Assembly (NCBI GenBank): GCA_013368375.1 | Contig: JAACJP010000034.1 | Span: 310,001-374,000 of the forward strand | Reading direction: 5' to 3' | DNA: 64,000 nucleotides | DNA from: Tricholomella constricta | Lineage: Eukaryota; Basidiomycota; Agaricomycetes; Agaricales; Lyophyllaceae | Shown: one piece after another, positions 21,576 to 32,751 of the stretch | Numbering within the stretch: the first letter of the stretch is position 1 | How the letters are laid out: each line of letters begins with the position of its first letter | Notes under the pieces: generated by a model | What the model was told of the DNA's origin: nothing | Seen by the model: only the letters and a program-made list of their open reading frames with translations | Databases searched by the model: none | Program-made: the position numbers and the translations under genes

Positions 21576-22234
21576 ACCTCCTTGCCATCGCATGTTTCGG
21601 GCGCCAACCGGGCTAATCATAGCACGTCCGATCACACGCACCACCAGAGAGGGTTAGAAGCGCTTTGTCGCCTTTCATGCCAGAGCGAACTTGAAGTCGC
21701 GAAGTCGATACGACAAACTTAAGAGTCCCGACAGACAACCGACAGAGATGACAAAACAGAAAAAAGCCCAGGAGAGGTTGGGAGAAAGTAGCTCAGGTTA
21801 TTTGTATAGTAGTCACCCAGCGACGAGTGTCCAAACGTTCATGTCCAGTCCGAGTTCTAGTCCAAGTCCAAGTACCATGTAAAGTGTATAAGTACGTAGG
21901 TGTCCGAGTCCGAGCCGTTCAGATGTGTCCGCAAATTACTATGATTACATGATCACGCCAATTCGCCCGGTCGCCGCGCCGCTCCTTCCCGTCCCTCGCA
22001 TCCTAAGTCCTCTATCATTACGATTCCCCGCGTCCAGCATTATTCGCAATTCGATTAGGGCGGGGCGAGGGGTTGAACGTGGGGGGAGGGGGGGCGAGAG
22101 GGGGGAACTATGTGTGGAAGAGAAAGGGAGAAAAAGAGGGAATTCAGCACACAATGAAGCAGAGGCAATCAACATATCTTCGAGGCGGACCCCCCCCACT
22201 CCCGCCAAATCCTCTAATCCTACATCCTACATAC
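21576..22234. other. Intergenic, no gene seen
   Basis: Contains a G-rich stretch near 22070-22140 but no supported gene. The right edge abuts the inverted module copy. Confidence 0.4.
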
Positions 22235-22413
22235 CTCGTCCATCGACCACCATTCATCTTCTTGTCGTCCTGTGCCCCTGCCCTCTAGCTATGGAAACAA
22301 TAAAGGAGAGTGCGAGGAACATCAGCACAAGATTAGCGAGAGGTGAGCGACGCACCTTTGACGCAGACACTCCACCCTTCATATGGCGCCTGGTCCCTGC
22401 ACCACGGCCGCCC
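22235..22413 (-). repeat. Single inverted, diverged copy of the array module (copy 3)
   Basis: On the minus strand, exon A at 22356-22413 (GGGCGGCCGTGGTGCAGGGA at its start) is preceded by CTTTTACAG. A 67-nt intron follows (22289-22355, donor GTGCGTCGCTC, branch-like CTGAT, acceptor TTCCATAG), then exon B at 22235-22288, starting CTAGAGGGCAGGGGCAC and ending before GTATGTAGG. Spliced, the two give an open frame (GRGAGTRRHMKGGVSASK, then LEGRGTGRQEDEWWSMDE). The same borders are seen in every unit of arrays 1 and 2, although sequence similarity outside the splice sites is only moderate. It lies downstream of the inverted WHDP ORF, as the arrays lie downstream of copies 1 and 2. Confidence 0.6.
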
Positions 22414-22942
22414 CTGTAAAAGAACGGTGAGATCTTTTCATTGAAAGGAAGCAGAAGGGGACTGTACGGTGATGAAAGAGGCAGGTGTTTGGTTAGATGG
22501 GGGTGGGCGTTGTCGTCGAGGGGCAGGTCTTCGAGGGGGGGGGGGGTAGTGGGACCTATACACTACTACTACAAAAAAAAGGTCAGTGTTTATCTACGCC
22601 ACATCTAAGGTGTGTGAGAATGCGGTTGCGGAAAAGGGTGCTATAGACGGTCCTTCGAAAGTTCGAGAAACCGTATTCTCGAGGATTATGATTTGAAGGG
22701 GCCGAGCTACGGGGTGGGACGAACGTGGGCGTTGATGCGGGGCACGACGTGGGCGGGGCGGAGGGGGGAAATTGAGATCTAAGGGAATGAAATCAGCTTG
22801 ACATGATGGTAACTACTACCTCGGTCTATCTTGAAGCTTGAAGTGACTTGCAGAACAAACTCGAGGTACTTTGGGAGGCTTTAGAATGGGGGAGTCGAAA
22901 GGTTGAGGACGGGGTAGCACCAGAGACCGTCGCCAGCGAAAA
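22414..22942. other. Region between inverted module and WHDP copy 3
   Basis: Contains a G run near 22540 and several donor/acceptor-like signals on the minus strand. If the copy-3 transcript runs through as in copies 1 and 2, further exons may be here, but I cannot support any. Confidence 0.3.
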
Positions 22943-23536
22943 TCAATAGTCGTCCTCCTCCGAGTCGAAAGCTTGTGTTATGCCAGTAACGATGCACCAG
23001 CCGTCTATGGGATCGTCGTCCTCCGCCTCCCTATCAGCCGGCGCCGAGCAGTCGAGTAAAGCTAGTCCCAGTCCCCGAAGCAGGTCCGCTGGAGAGATGA
23101 GCTTTTCTATGCTCCTGCGCTTCCGGATTGCATCACCGACCCCGCGAGTGATTGTCAATACGCGCTTTAGGGGCTGCATGGAGCGGAAGCGGCCCTTCTT
23201 CAACTTTGTAGTGCTGGTGATGACTGGGGACGGGATCTGGGAGACGTCGTGAATGCTGTCGTTTGGAGCGATTGTGGTGGCCCAGGGTATATCGTCAGAC
23301 TGAAAGGAGGCGTATGAGGCGGAGGGAGGGAAGAAGCCACATGCTGGGAGGCGATCGTGTGGGGAAAATATGGAGGCGCCAGTCACGCGAAGGGTCTTCG
23401 AGTCCCACCAGTGTACTTGGGCAGATGAAGGAGCCGCGGCGCCAATCTGAAGAATGGAGGCGGAGGGAAGAGCGGCGGGATCGTGCCATATGGAGATGAA
23501 GGAAGCTTTAGGAGAGGTTTTTCGCGAGAAGAACAT
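22943..23536 (-). CDS. WHDP-family hypothetical protein, copy 3 (inverted, diverged)
   Basis: Single open frame of about 197 codons from the ATG at 23534-23536, chosen because it aligns with the starts of copies 1 and 2; an in-frame ATG at 23605 would add 23 residues. Shared blocks with copy 1, in order: MFFSRKTSPK, SIWHDPAALPSASIL, VHWWDSKT, IFSP, CGFFPPSASY, VLTITRGVGDAIRKRR and an acidic end AFDSEEDDY. The middle and the region before the tail (ADLLRGLGLALLDCSAP, DGWCIVTGIT) differ. No known domain is visible. Conservation of protein blocks despite DNA divergence suggests a functional gene. The inverted module at 22235-22413 lies downstream in the same orientation. Confidence 0.6.
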   Translation of the reverse strand: MFFSRKTSPKASFISIWHDPAALPSASILQIGAAAPSSAQVHWWDSKTLRVTGASIFSPHDRLPACGFFPPSASYASFQSDDIPWATTIAPNDSIHDVSQIPSPVITSTTKLKKGRFRSMQPLKRVLTITRGVGDAIRKRRSIEKLISPADLLRGLGLALLDCSAPADREAEDDDPIDGWCIVTGITQAFDSEEDDY

Positions 23537-23664
23537 CTTTTCAAAGTGGTAGGAGGTGGATAGGGTGTTTCTGAGGCTAGCTCTAGATGCAACGATGGGT
23601 GTCAAGAGGACAAAAATTAGGAGCAGTCAAAGTCAGAACGCGAGAATGTATTATAGTGGTCTAT

Positions 23665-23677
23665 CACGTGACCGCGT
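23665..23677 (-). promoter_or_regulatory. CACGTG box upstream of WHDP copy 3
   Basis: The core CACGTG at 23665-23670, read on the minus strand inside ACGCGGTCACGTG, lies 129 bp before the predicted ATG. It matches the boxes ahead of copies 1 and 2 in sequence and distance. Confidence 0.5.
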
Positions 23678-23779
23678 CATCGAAATACTTTGAGAAGTCC
23701 AGGTAATAGGAGCGCGTCGTCGTCAAGTCCTCTAAGTACTTACTACTGAGCATTAATATTTGCCAGGAGACGTGGGTTA

Positions 23780-26151
23780 TCATGTCCTGATATCACGCCG
23801 AGGAGAATTTCTTCTCGTAGTCGCGGACACTTCCGATTCGTGGGTACTGGCGGGTGCGGAAAGCATGTCGATGTTCGATATAGGCCCTGTAAACCAATAG
23901 ACTCCACCATACTTTGGGAAGTAGTACCACACAACAGAGAGTAGCATGACGCCGCCCAAGACAACCACAGTGTAGTTCATGTCTTGTACAGTCGTGGTTG
24001 GCGTCGCGGGGAAGAAGAACACGACGGACATGAAGAGCATGAACAGTACAGCGACTGCCCCCACCGGCAGACCCTATGGAAATCATGAGCACTCAAGCAT
24101 TAGGGTAGCGCGTGGCATACGAATATTCCAAGCGAGAACGGCCCAGGTTGGAAGTTGTTGGTTCCCAAGAAGCGTGCCGCAATCGGAATAGCGTAGGCAA
24201 TGTAGAGCGCGACAATGGAGATGGCGAAGACAGCGTTGATAGCCTGATCGCCAGCAAACGCGAGAAGTCCCAGAATGAGCGCAAGAAGGCCATCAAACAC
24301 AACCGTGTTTACGGGCGTCTTTGTGTACCCATTCATCCTATACAACCAAGTGGAAAACGGAAGGGCTGAAGATATACCGGTGAGCTACTCCTTGCCTTAC
24401 CACATCAGTTAAAGGCCCACCGGAATCCCGGCTAAACGCGAAGGTTTGACGGCTGGCAGCTAACAGCTGCATCCACCATGTGAGCCTTCTCATTAAGAGG
24501 CTACGGCCCGGACTGAAGGTAGCATACCATGCTTGAGCCCATCATATATCTAGATATGCGCGGACCGCAAATGAGCTCCGAGTGCATGAAGGCTGGGACC
24601 AGATGACGCACTGCACCAATACGACGAAGGCCCAGATAGCCAATGTGCCTCTGCGACCAAAGCTATTGAAAAAGATCTGCGCCATCGGCTGAGGGCTGTC
24701 ATAAAGCGCTTGCAGGTCAGTTCCCATGCAGAATGCGAGTGACATATTGATCGCTGTATGATCAAATTTGCTCAGCGATGCCCGGGTGAACTGGACTGGG
24801 TAGTCAACGCACCCCATCCGAGGAAACCGGCGATAGCGATGGCCAGGACGATTGCCCATGGAACTGCAGTTGCGGCGTTAGAAGCCTCTTCACTGATATG
24901 GACGCTTGAGTCGAACGAAGCTGGGAGTTGTGTTACTGATAATGAGTTGTTAAGAATGGGAATGTCGCGAACCTATAGTCCAGAGGGGTGCAAGGAAGCT
25001 AAGGATAAAGGCATATCCGTCAGGCCATCCATTGACTATAGACGTGTCAGTATGATTCGATAGCCGAATGAAAGAAGTAACGAACAATTTGTAAAGTCCC
25101 AAAGGGCAAATTTTGCTGTGTTTCTCAATTCGGCCGGTGTAACTGCTGGTAAAGCGATAATGACGGCGATACAGAGGCTGCATATATGCAGATCAGTATG
25201 GAGAGACTAAATTTTAAGGCACGACGGCGTACAGAATGTTCAAGATCACGTAAATTGTCTGTAAACGTGCGAGGACAGTCGTTCCGAGGCAACACACTGC
25301 AATGTGTGTTAATATGACCGCAGCATAGACACCACTGAAAAACCATGAGCGACTTGCAAAGGAAGGTTAACAGAAAGGAAGCACACAATGTTTGAGCAGC
25401 TGTTCCTTGGAATCTTTCGTTAGAACCGATACTGGCCGCTGCCATTATTTGTACGGCGCATCCCCAGTCAATCGAAGAGACAGCAGCAATAGATCCGATG
25501 GTATTTGCATCTGGTCACCGGTCAGTGGTCAAAAAGAAACTGCGTGCCAAGAAGAGAAGCCCACATCCTACGAGCCAGCAGAGCAAACGTCGCCACCGAG
25601 GTGAAGATAGACTGTATGTCCAGAAGTACAGCTGTGGAGAACCTTTTTAATCCATTCGTGACTTATGTGGAGTGAAGAATGCATACGCCTCCAGACGTTG
25701 GCGCCGCCGATGCCAGTTCAGCCATGGACATCCCAACCATCAAGATAAAAAATGACGCGACAGCCCACTGAACAAATCAAGGTGCTAAGACGACATAGTG
25801 AATGCTAAAGATATGGAACACTTACACCCCAGACCATGGCTGGTCCTCCTCCATTGGGTATCGCATAGAACAGAACAGATGCGATAGAGGGTAAGAGCCC
25901 AATGATTGAGAAAGCGATTCCAAAAACCTGTACACTAAGGTGAAAGCCAATCTTTTGTTTATCCCATGAAGACTGGCCTCGAGCGGTGTAAATGCCCTTT
26001 TAAATTCTTGCTTGTATCCCAGGGATGCGAGTAGCGCTTCGTCCGCTTGCTGTGTCGTAATTTTACTGGATTTTGTGAACAGGTATGCGAAGGTTTCGCC
26101 CATGGCTCGGAAAGTGGTGGTCGCTTGTCGACTGTTCGGATGGGAAGCCAT
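23780..26151 (-). CDS. Amino acid/GABA permease, APC superfamily
   Basis: Plasma-membrane or vacuolar amino acid transporter with about twelve helices, split by many short introns. The N-terminal cytosolic part ends ALLASLGYKQEFKRAFTPLE, leading into helix 1 (VFGIAFSIIGLLPSIASVLF) with the family GGGPAMVWGW segment. Other landmarks are GMSMAELASAAPTSGGLYFW, the SFLAPLWTIGSFDSSVHISE signature near 24900, FNSFGRRGTLAIWAFVVLVQ, PVNTVVFDGLL, and PIAARFLGTNNFQPGPFSLG. The last helices are followed by KYGGVYWFTGPI and a tail ending RRDIRT at the TGA at 23780-23782. The pattern is that of fungal GABA and choline permease relatives (the Uga4/Hnm1 group); substrate is not determinable. The start at 26151 is the upstream one of two plausible ATGs (the other is 26103). 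Confidence 0.82.
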
Positions 26152-26909
26152 AGATAGTGCTCCATGCTGCACAGGTATACGGAGCACGAACGAAGTTCCG
26201 GATGGAGAAGAAGAATCTGCCTTCTATACATAGCCCTCGAATAGCCTTCCAGATAACGCCAGCTGAACCGTGCATCGTGGACGTGGTGATGGCTCGATGA
26301 CAGGTATGACAAGTCGTGATGACGCGAGAGGCATAGAGGCCGCATATTGAGAGTAGCAGGAGGAGTGAGAAGACCTAACACAAACAACGCTACATCGCGC
26401 CAAATTGTGTTGATGCACTCCACGAATTTCTTCCATCTATCCATCCGTCCATTTATCCATCCATCCATTCAACTCTTCCCATAACCTCGACCAGGAATCC
26501 AGGAATTCGGTAATTAAGACATTCCGACTCGCAAACTTGGTCCGCGCACAGGTGGTTCTGGTCCTTCTATGGTGGCTCTACTATGAAGTTCTCCGAGTCG
26601 AGACTGTCACATCCACTCCGCCTGCAGCTTTTTCTCGCAAAATTCCAAAGTGTTGTCACCTACACTTCTACATAACATGTATTCTGATTGTCTTGGAGAC
26701 CCTTGTCCGCATCCCCTTCTTTGTGTTCGTAAGGGTGTTCAAATTATATCTATTGAAGGCCTGGCCTTTACATACTAACCCCAACTCAAAAAGTTTCTCA
26801 TGTATGGATGGATCGTGGCTCTGAATCCTGTACTGAGACACTCTGGAGACACTTATAAGAAACTTCTGTTGGGAAACGAAGTCTGACTCGTAACTCCTTA
26901 CACACCTTC

Positions 26910-27539
26910 ATGCCGACCATGAAATTCTCTCTCATCATCGCATCCGTTTTAGTTTACACCGTATCTGCTGCTTCTACCGAGTACGGCCTCGAGGTTCGTT
27001 CAGGCATGTCCCTTCACTGGCAATAACCTGACTGATTACACCAGGCGCGCGCCCCTACCAATGAAGAGTGTGGAGAAACAAAGCAACCCCTATTCCGGCT
27101 GTACAAACGTAGCGAAAACGATCATTTTTACACCAACAGCCAGCGCACATTCGATCGATACGTCTACGATATGGGGTGGACTGATGAGGGCATCGCAGGT
27201 TATCTCCTCAAGTCTCACACGGACCTAACCACCCCCTTTTTCCGCCTCTACCATGCCAAGAAGACAGATCACCTGTACACTACAAGCGAGAAGGAGCGCG
27301 ATACAGCCATCTCGTCCAGTGGATACGTCTCTGAAGGCGAAGTGGGTGAAATCTACGTCAAACAGAGCTGTGGCGCAGTGCCCCTTTACCGCCTCTTCAA
27401 CGAGAAGACGTGGGATCACTTTTATACCACCGACCCTGAGGAACGTGACGGGGCTTCTGGATATAAAAGCGAGGGCATCGCCGGTTATATCTTGCCCCGG
27501 TTTGGGAAGGACGGGAAAAAGAAAAAGAAGAAATCATAG
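26910..27539 (+). CDS. Secreted protein with DUF5648-type repeats
   Basis: Exons 26910-26993 and 27045-27539 give 192 residues. A signal peptide (MPTMKFSLIIASVLVYTVSA; the second ATG at 26919 is equally possible) is followed by three repeats of the pattern L(F/Y)RLY/F.....DHFYT: LFRLYKRSENDHFYT, FFRLYHAKKTDHLYTT and LYRLFNEKTWDHFYTTDPEE. Each is followed by a GY..EGIAGY-type strand. This is the repeat family annotated DUF5648, known from secreted fungal and bacterial proteins that are thought to be beta-propeller or lectin-like. Two cysteines flank the repeats (EECGE and QSCGA). The C-terminus ends in a lysine run (KDGKKKKKKS), which is odd for a secreted protein. The function is unknown. Confidence 0.8.
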
Positions 27540-28639
27540 TTCGAATTTACCTTCGTGAGGAGGCTATGTGCGAGCGTCGTAGATTACCTGTACCCAGCCG
27601 CAGTTGCACGTATCGCGTCCCTGGTACACTTAGCTAAGCTCGCTCAGACCTCTCTCTATTGCTTCTATATGGCAGAAAGTGGAATAATCCACGGCTGCAT
27701 CGAGTGTGACCGCAAAAATCATACTACATCCATCCATCCATCCATCCACACAGCGAGTGGCCAAATTCGAAAGTAACTGAAATATTTGGATACAGGATCT
27801 GTAATCAGGCGTCTTCGGTTTTTGTGAAGTTGGGATACATGTACGTGTTGCCCGCGGACTTGCACTATGTACTGCACATTTTGCGGGTCCTGGTAAAGAG
27901 CAATTTCACGCAACATCTCTCCCGCCTTAGGAAAGGGCAGCGTCACCTTCTCCAGCCTTTACAGCGCGGCGCAGACCCAGCCACCTTCCCTGTGTGAACG
28001 GTACTTCGTCAAGTTTGAGGGATACTTCTACTTTAACCTATTGATCTTTGGATAGTAATAATACAGCCCCAGTTCCAGGAAGCTCTCAGACATGGATCTG
28101 TCCAGAAAATAGCGAATTTTAGGGCCCACTAAAGCCTGTTTTCCAAAACCCTTGTGAGGCCGATTTTAGGGTACGTTCCTGGACAAAGGAGCTTGCATAG
28201 ATAGCTACACTGTCCATCCAGACAAAGGGATCAGACAACTTTTTCACCGGCCCCATCGCCGAGCGCGATGGCTTTCTCAAGGATAATCATGAATCTCGCG
28301 GGCGCGTAGTTCTTCCTAGTCTCCGGTAGCCGACCTTAGTACAGATGACAGTCGATCTGTTATATAAGAGTTCTTCCAACCCTTTCAATTTTACATATAA
28401 GCTTTTTGATACACTACTTCGCCAATCATCCCATCACCTGCGTTGAGGTCGTCTTGTTTCTAGTCTATGTCGCGTTTTTCTTTGGCAAATGTTGACTGGC
28501 AAGACTAGATGCGTTCAAATTCGCGTCGTAAAAAAGGAATTCAGCGAAGGATCACATGAGATGACAGGCGTCACGATATGAGTTAAAGGCGACCACGTCA
28601 CGGCTTGCTCGGACCTTCTGACCACCACCATCCATCCTC
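27540..28639. other. Intergenic 1.1 kb
   Basis: Holds a CATC microsatellite at about 27728-27750; a similar CATC tract lies at 26440-26470. No supported gene. The right end is the promoter of the acetyltransferase gene. Confidence 0.45.
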
Positions 28640-29545
28640 ATGTCCGATATCCAGTATCGCCAGTACTTGGGTGAGGCTGATCTCCCTCACGTTATGGATC
28701 TCGTCCAGAACGAACTCAGCGAGCCCTATGTCATCTACACCTTCCGCTATTTCCTGCACCATTGGTGAGTCCACCAGCTTCTGTCACACGACAGTCAAAG
28801 GTAATCGATACTGAGCGATTATCAATGCACAGGCCACATCTATCCTTCATCGTACGTTTTTTATCCTTCCAGCTTTCGTACGGGGCTGCTGACAATTGCC
28901 ACAGGCGTACACAAACACATCGGGCGACTCGAATCCGATAGGCGTCATCGTGTGCAAGCAGAGCATGCACAAGGACCTGATGAACCGGGGGTATATAGCC
29001 ATGCTGAGTGTGAGCAAGAACTGGCGTAAACGCGGCATAGGTTCGTCACCCCTTCCGCCCTCTTTCCTATCCTCACACAAGGTCTTAGATTATGGGATAA
29101 ACACCTCTGGTGCGGACTCTGTTTTTTCCCCTTGATTTTTCTAGCTAGCTCCCTCGTACGCAACTCCATTGAAGCAATGAAAGAAGATGGCGTCGATGAG
29201 GTCGGTAATCCCACAGCATTTGTCAAATAGACTCTGTCTAACCTTCGCAACATCTTCCCCCCTTCAATCTAGATCGTCCTCGAGACAGAATTTGATAACC
29301 ATGCGGCGCTATCGCTTTACGAGTCTCTCGGGTTTATTCGCGAGAAACGCCTGCATCGCTTTTATCTGAACGGCAAGGACGCGTTCCGGCTCGTCCTCGC
29401 CGTTCCCCGCATCTACTCTGACGACAGCTCCGATACGAGTGGATCTTCCCCTCCCAATTCATCCTCGAGGTGTCGCACCCCTTATCGCGCGATCCGGGTA
29501 TCGCCTTACTCTGACGATGACGATGATGGAATATCCTCTCGCTGA
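28640..29545 (+). CDS. NAA30: N-terminal acetyltransferase NatC catalytic subunit (Naa30/Mak3)
   Basis: GNAT enzyme that acetylates N-terminal methionine followed by a hydrophobic residue, in complex with Naa35 and Naa38. Five exons: 28640-28764, 28833-28851 (19 nt), 28905-29040, 29145-29200 and 29273-29545, giving 202 residues. Visible family landmarks: [36 protein letters not shown], a GVIVCK strand, [20 protein letters not shown] (acetyl-CoA-binding R/Q-x-x-G-x-G/A loop), and [20 protein letters not shown] then [15 protein letters not shown]. The tail beyond the GNAT core is Ser/Asp-rich and ends DDDDGISSR, about 30 residues longer than the core needs. Frame and phases fit at every junction. 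Confidence 0.9.
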
Positions 29546-30232
29546 GTCCTTGTGCCGTGTGCCTTGTGCCATACCGCGTTTCAAATCCTCCGATGCTGTA
29601 GCATTCTATGGTCTGTCTGGTTCAATCTATTCTTCTCGAGGCTCGACCCCGTATCATAGTACTCTCCATACCATATCCTCATATCGTGTACCTAAATTAT
29701 TCTCACTTGTGCCATAGTCTGTAGCAGCCATCTCTCTCCACCACCCCCACTCTGTTTTCGGAACTAGTACTACTCCGTCTGTGTCAATACATATCGCATC
29801 TATTCGTGTCGCTCTTTAGCGGTGTGAAGGTATTCGGTGGCGTGGTCATTCGGAAGTCCACTCTGGCATCTTCAGTAAAGTTGGTCGGTCATACGAAGAA
29901 AGCACAGCCAAAAAGAAAAAAAAAAAAAAGGGAAAAATATGTCATGCCAGTGTGCAGTCGGTCAATCGATCGGCAGTGAACACATACACCACTTACAACC
30001 TTCCAAAGCTCAAACAAGCCTGATGCAGGCAACGGAGGAAGCGAAAAGTATCCTTCTAACTAAGTTACTGAAATACAATATAATGAAGGCTCTGGTGCTC
30101 ATTTTCGTGCTACGCTTTGCTACGGAGCCTTCCATCGGCGTTCGTAGAATGCATGCATCATGGGGTGGAAGCTCATCTACCTACCCGAGTATAACGGTTC
30201 CTTCCGACCAAACTCAAATGCTTTACAGCTCG
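29546..30232. other. Intergenic between convergent NAA30 and BiP genes
   Basis: 3' flanks of two convergent genes. A poly-A-rich tract lies at about 29905-29940. No gene seen. Confidence 0.5.
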
Positions 30233-32751
30233 TCATGGTCCCGAATGGGGTCATCGTCACCATCGGCCGACGAGGAAGGACCGTCTTCGCTCGCGTAGAG
30301 TTTGCTCGTGATGGGGTTGACGACCGCTTGGACCTCTGCGCATTGAAAGAGATGTCATGAGCGACGAGTTCTGAACGATTATCAACCGGGAGGCAACGTA
30401 CCAGTCAACTTCTCCTCGAGGTCCTCAACAGAGGCGGTTTGGCCGTTCTCGTCGATCCACTCAGTCGTCTCCTTGACAGTCGCGAGGATGGTCTTCTTGT
30501 CCTCGTCGCTGACCTTGCCACCGAGGCCTTCTTGGTCACCAAGCTGGGTTTTAAGACCGTAAACAAAGGACGACAGCGAGTTGAGAGCCTCGATGCGCTT
30601 GCGCTGGGCCTCATCCTCTTCAGCGAACTTCTCGGCCTCAGCAACCATGCGGTCAATCTCCTCCTGGCTCAGACGCCCCTTCTCGTTGGTGATGGTAATG
30701 CTTTCGGTCTTGCCGGTACCCTTGTCAGCGGCGCCGACCTTCATGATACCGTTGGCGTCAATCTCGAAGGTAACTTCGATCTGTGGGACTCCACGGGGTG
30801 CGGGAGGAATGCCAGACAGCTCGAACTTGCCAAGGAGATTGTTGTCCTTAGTCAGGGAACGTTCACCTTCGAAAACCTGGATGAGCACGGTGGGCTGATT
30901 GTCAGCTGCGGTAGAGAAGCTAGAGGGAACTGAGTCAGCTTTACGAGGCATGGAAACAGATGGAAACGCACATCTGGCTCTTCTTGGTGGGGATGACAGT
31001 GTTGCGAGCGATGAGCTTGGTGAAAACACCACCAGTGGTCTCGATGCCGAGAGTAAGGGGGCAGACATCAACGAGGACGACATCAGCAGTTCCCTCGGCT
31101 CCTGAAAGAATACCACCCTGGACGGCAGCACCGTAAGCGACAGCCTCATCGGGGTTGATTCCCTTGGAGGGTTCCTTGCCACCGAAGTACTCCTTGAGAA
31201 GCTGTTGGACCTTGGGGATACGCGTGGAACCACCGACGAGGACAACCTGCATCACTAGTTAGTACGTGATGTGCGTATGACCACAGCCTGACACACCTCA
31301 TCGACATCCTCCTTTTTGACATTAGCATCCTTCAACACCTGTTCGACGGGCTTCATGGTCTTCCTGAAGAGGTCCATGTTGAGTTCCTCGAACTTAGCGC
31401 GGGTCAGAGTTTCAGAGAAGTCGTTGCCATCTTCGAAGCTCTCGATCTCGAGACGGGTGCTCTGTTGACTAGACAAGGTACGTTTGGCCTTCTCAACTTC
31501 ACGCTTGAGTTTACTCATAGCGCGAAGGTTCTTGTGGACATCGGTGCCGGTCTTCTTCTTGTACTGCTTGATCATGTATTCAATGACGCGGTTGTCGAAG
31601 TCTTCACCTCCAAGATGAGTGTCACCAGCGGTGGCGAGGACCTCGAAGACACCATCGTCGATGGAAAGGAGAGAGACATCGAAGGTTCCTCCTCCTAGAT
31701 CATAGACAATGATCTGGGATTCACCTCCCTTCTTGTTCAGTCCGTAGGCGATAGCGGCAGCGGTGGGCTCGTTGATGATACGGAGGACCTGGAGGCCGGC
31801 AATGGTACCGGCATCCTTGGTGGCCTGACGTTGGGCGTCGTTGAAGTCTTTGAAGAGTGCAGATAAGTATATGCAGGTTATATAGAGAGAGAGAGAAAAG
31901 CGCATACATGCGGGGACGGTGACGACGGCGTGGGTGACCTTCTCACCAAGGTAGGCCTCAGCTGTCTCTTTCATCTTTCCGAGAACCATAGCGCTGATTT
32001 CCTCCGCGGACTGCAAACGAATTATAAGCATACTCTCTAAATCGCCGAAAAGAGAACGTACGAAGTCGCGGAACTCGCCCTTGTGTTTTACTGTGATCGC
32101 GGGTTTGCCACTCTTCTCGGAAACCTTGAAAGGCCAGTGCTTCATATCACGCTTAACATCTGCATCATCGACCTTGCGACCAATAAGACGTTTTGCGTCA
32201 AAGACCGTGTTTTCGGGGTTGGAGTGATGGGCGTTCTTTGCGGCGTCGCCAACACTGTATATAAGCGTGAGCGAGAAGAAAGGACGTTTAAGCTGTAGCT
32301 TACAGTCGCTCGTCCTCAGTGAAAGAGACCCATGAGGGAGTGATACGGTGGCCCTGGTCGTTGGCAATGATTTCTACCATACCGCCACGTTGGACACTAG
32401 ACAGAGTCCGGTCAGCTGTAAACCACAGAAACTAGAATGAGCTCCATACCCAACGCAAGAGTAGCTATTTGCCAGCACATCACACAAGTCAGTCAAAAAG
32501 TTCAAGATAAAATGAATGACAGACAACGTACGTTGTTCCCAAATCTATACCGCAGTGACTCAGCCTTCTCTGCAAGCAAAAGTGACGAGAAACGACTTAC
32601 CGATACCAATAACGGTACCATATTCCGATTTGGGGTCCTCAGCCTTTGCAGCAGGAGCGGTGAAACAGGCAAGGGCTACCAGCGCAAAGAAACCTAATGA
32701 AAGGGAGGAAAGCATGCGCCGAGCTTGTGTGCGCGTCGGAGAACGAGCCAT
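30233..32751 (-). CDS. KAR2: ER Hsp70 chaperone BiP/Kar2
   Basis: Lumenal Hsp70 that folds secretory proteins and drives translocation. Signal peptide from [16 protein letters not shown] through [19 protein letters not shown], then [20 protein letters not shown]. The ATPase core includes [46 protein letters not shown] and [17 protein letters not shown]. The substrate-binding half follows, and the C-terminus is the retention signal HDEL (TAA at 30233-30235). The ATP-loop coding region is finely split: exon 1 is 32601-32751, exon 2 is 13 nt (32532-32544), exon 3 is 15 nt (32452-32466) and exon 4 is 32304-32396. Further introns lie near 32040, 31870, 31260, 30940 and 30380. Phases fit at all junctions checked. 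The gene is intact, and a UPR-type element lies upstream. Confidence 0.95.

Noticed and set aside
21925..22419. 164-codon plus-strand ORF
   Set aside because: Its end is the antisense reading of the inverted module; the same antisense phrase (WRPVSPPRPPL type) occurs in arrays 1 and 2, so it reflects the repeat, not a gene.
25959..26468. 169-codon minus ORF upstream of the permease
   Set aside because: It covers the permease promoter and overlaps exon 1 in another frame. Its start is a CATC microsatellite, and no family is seen.
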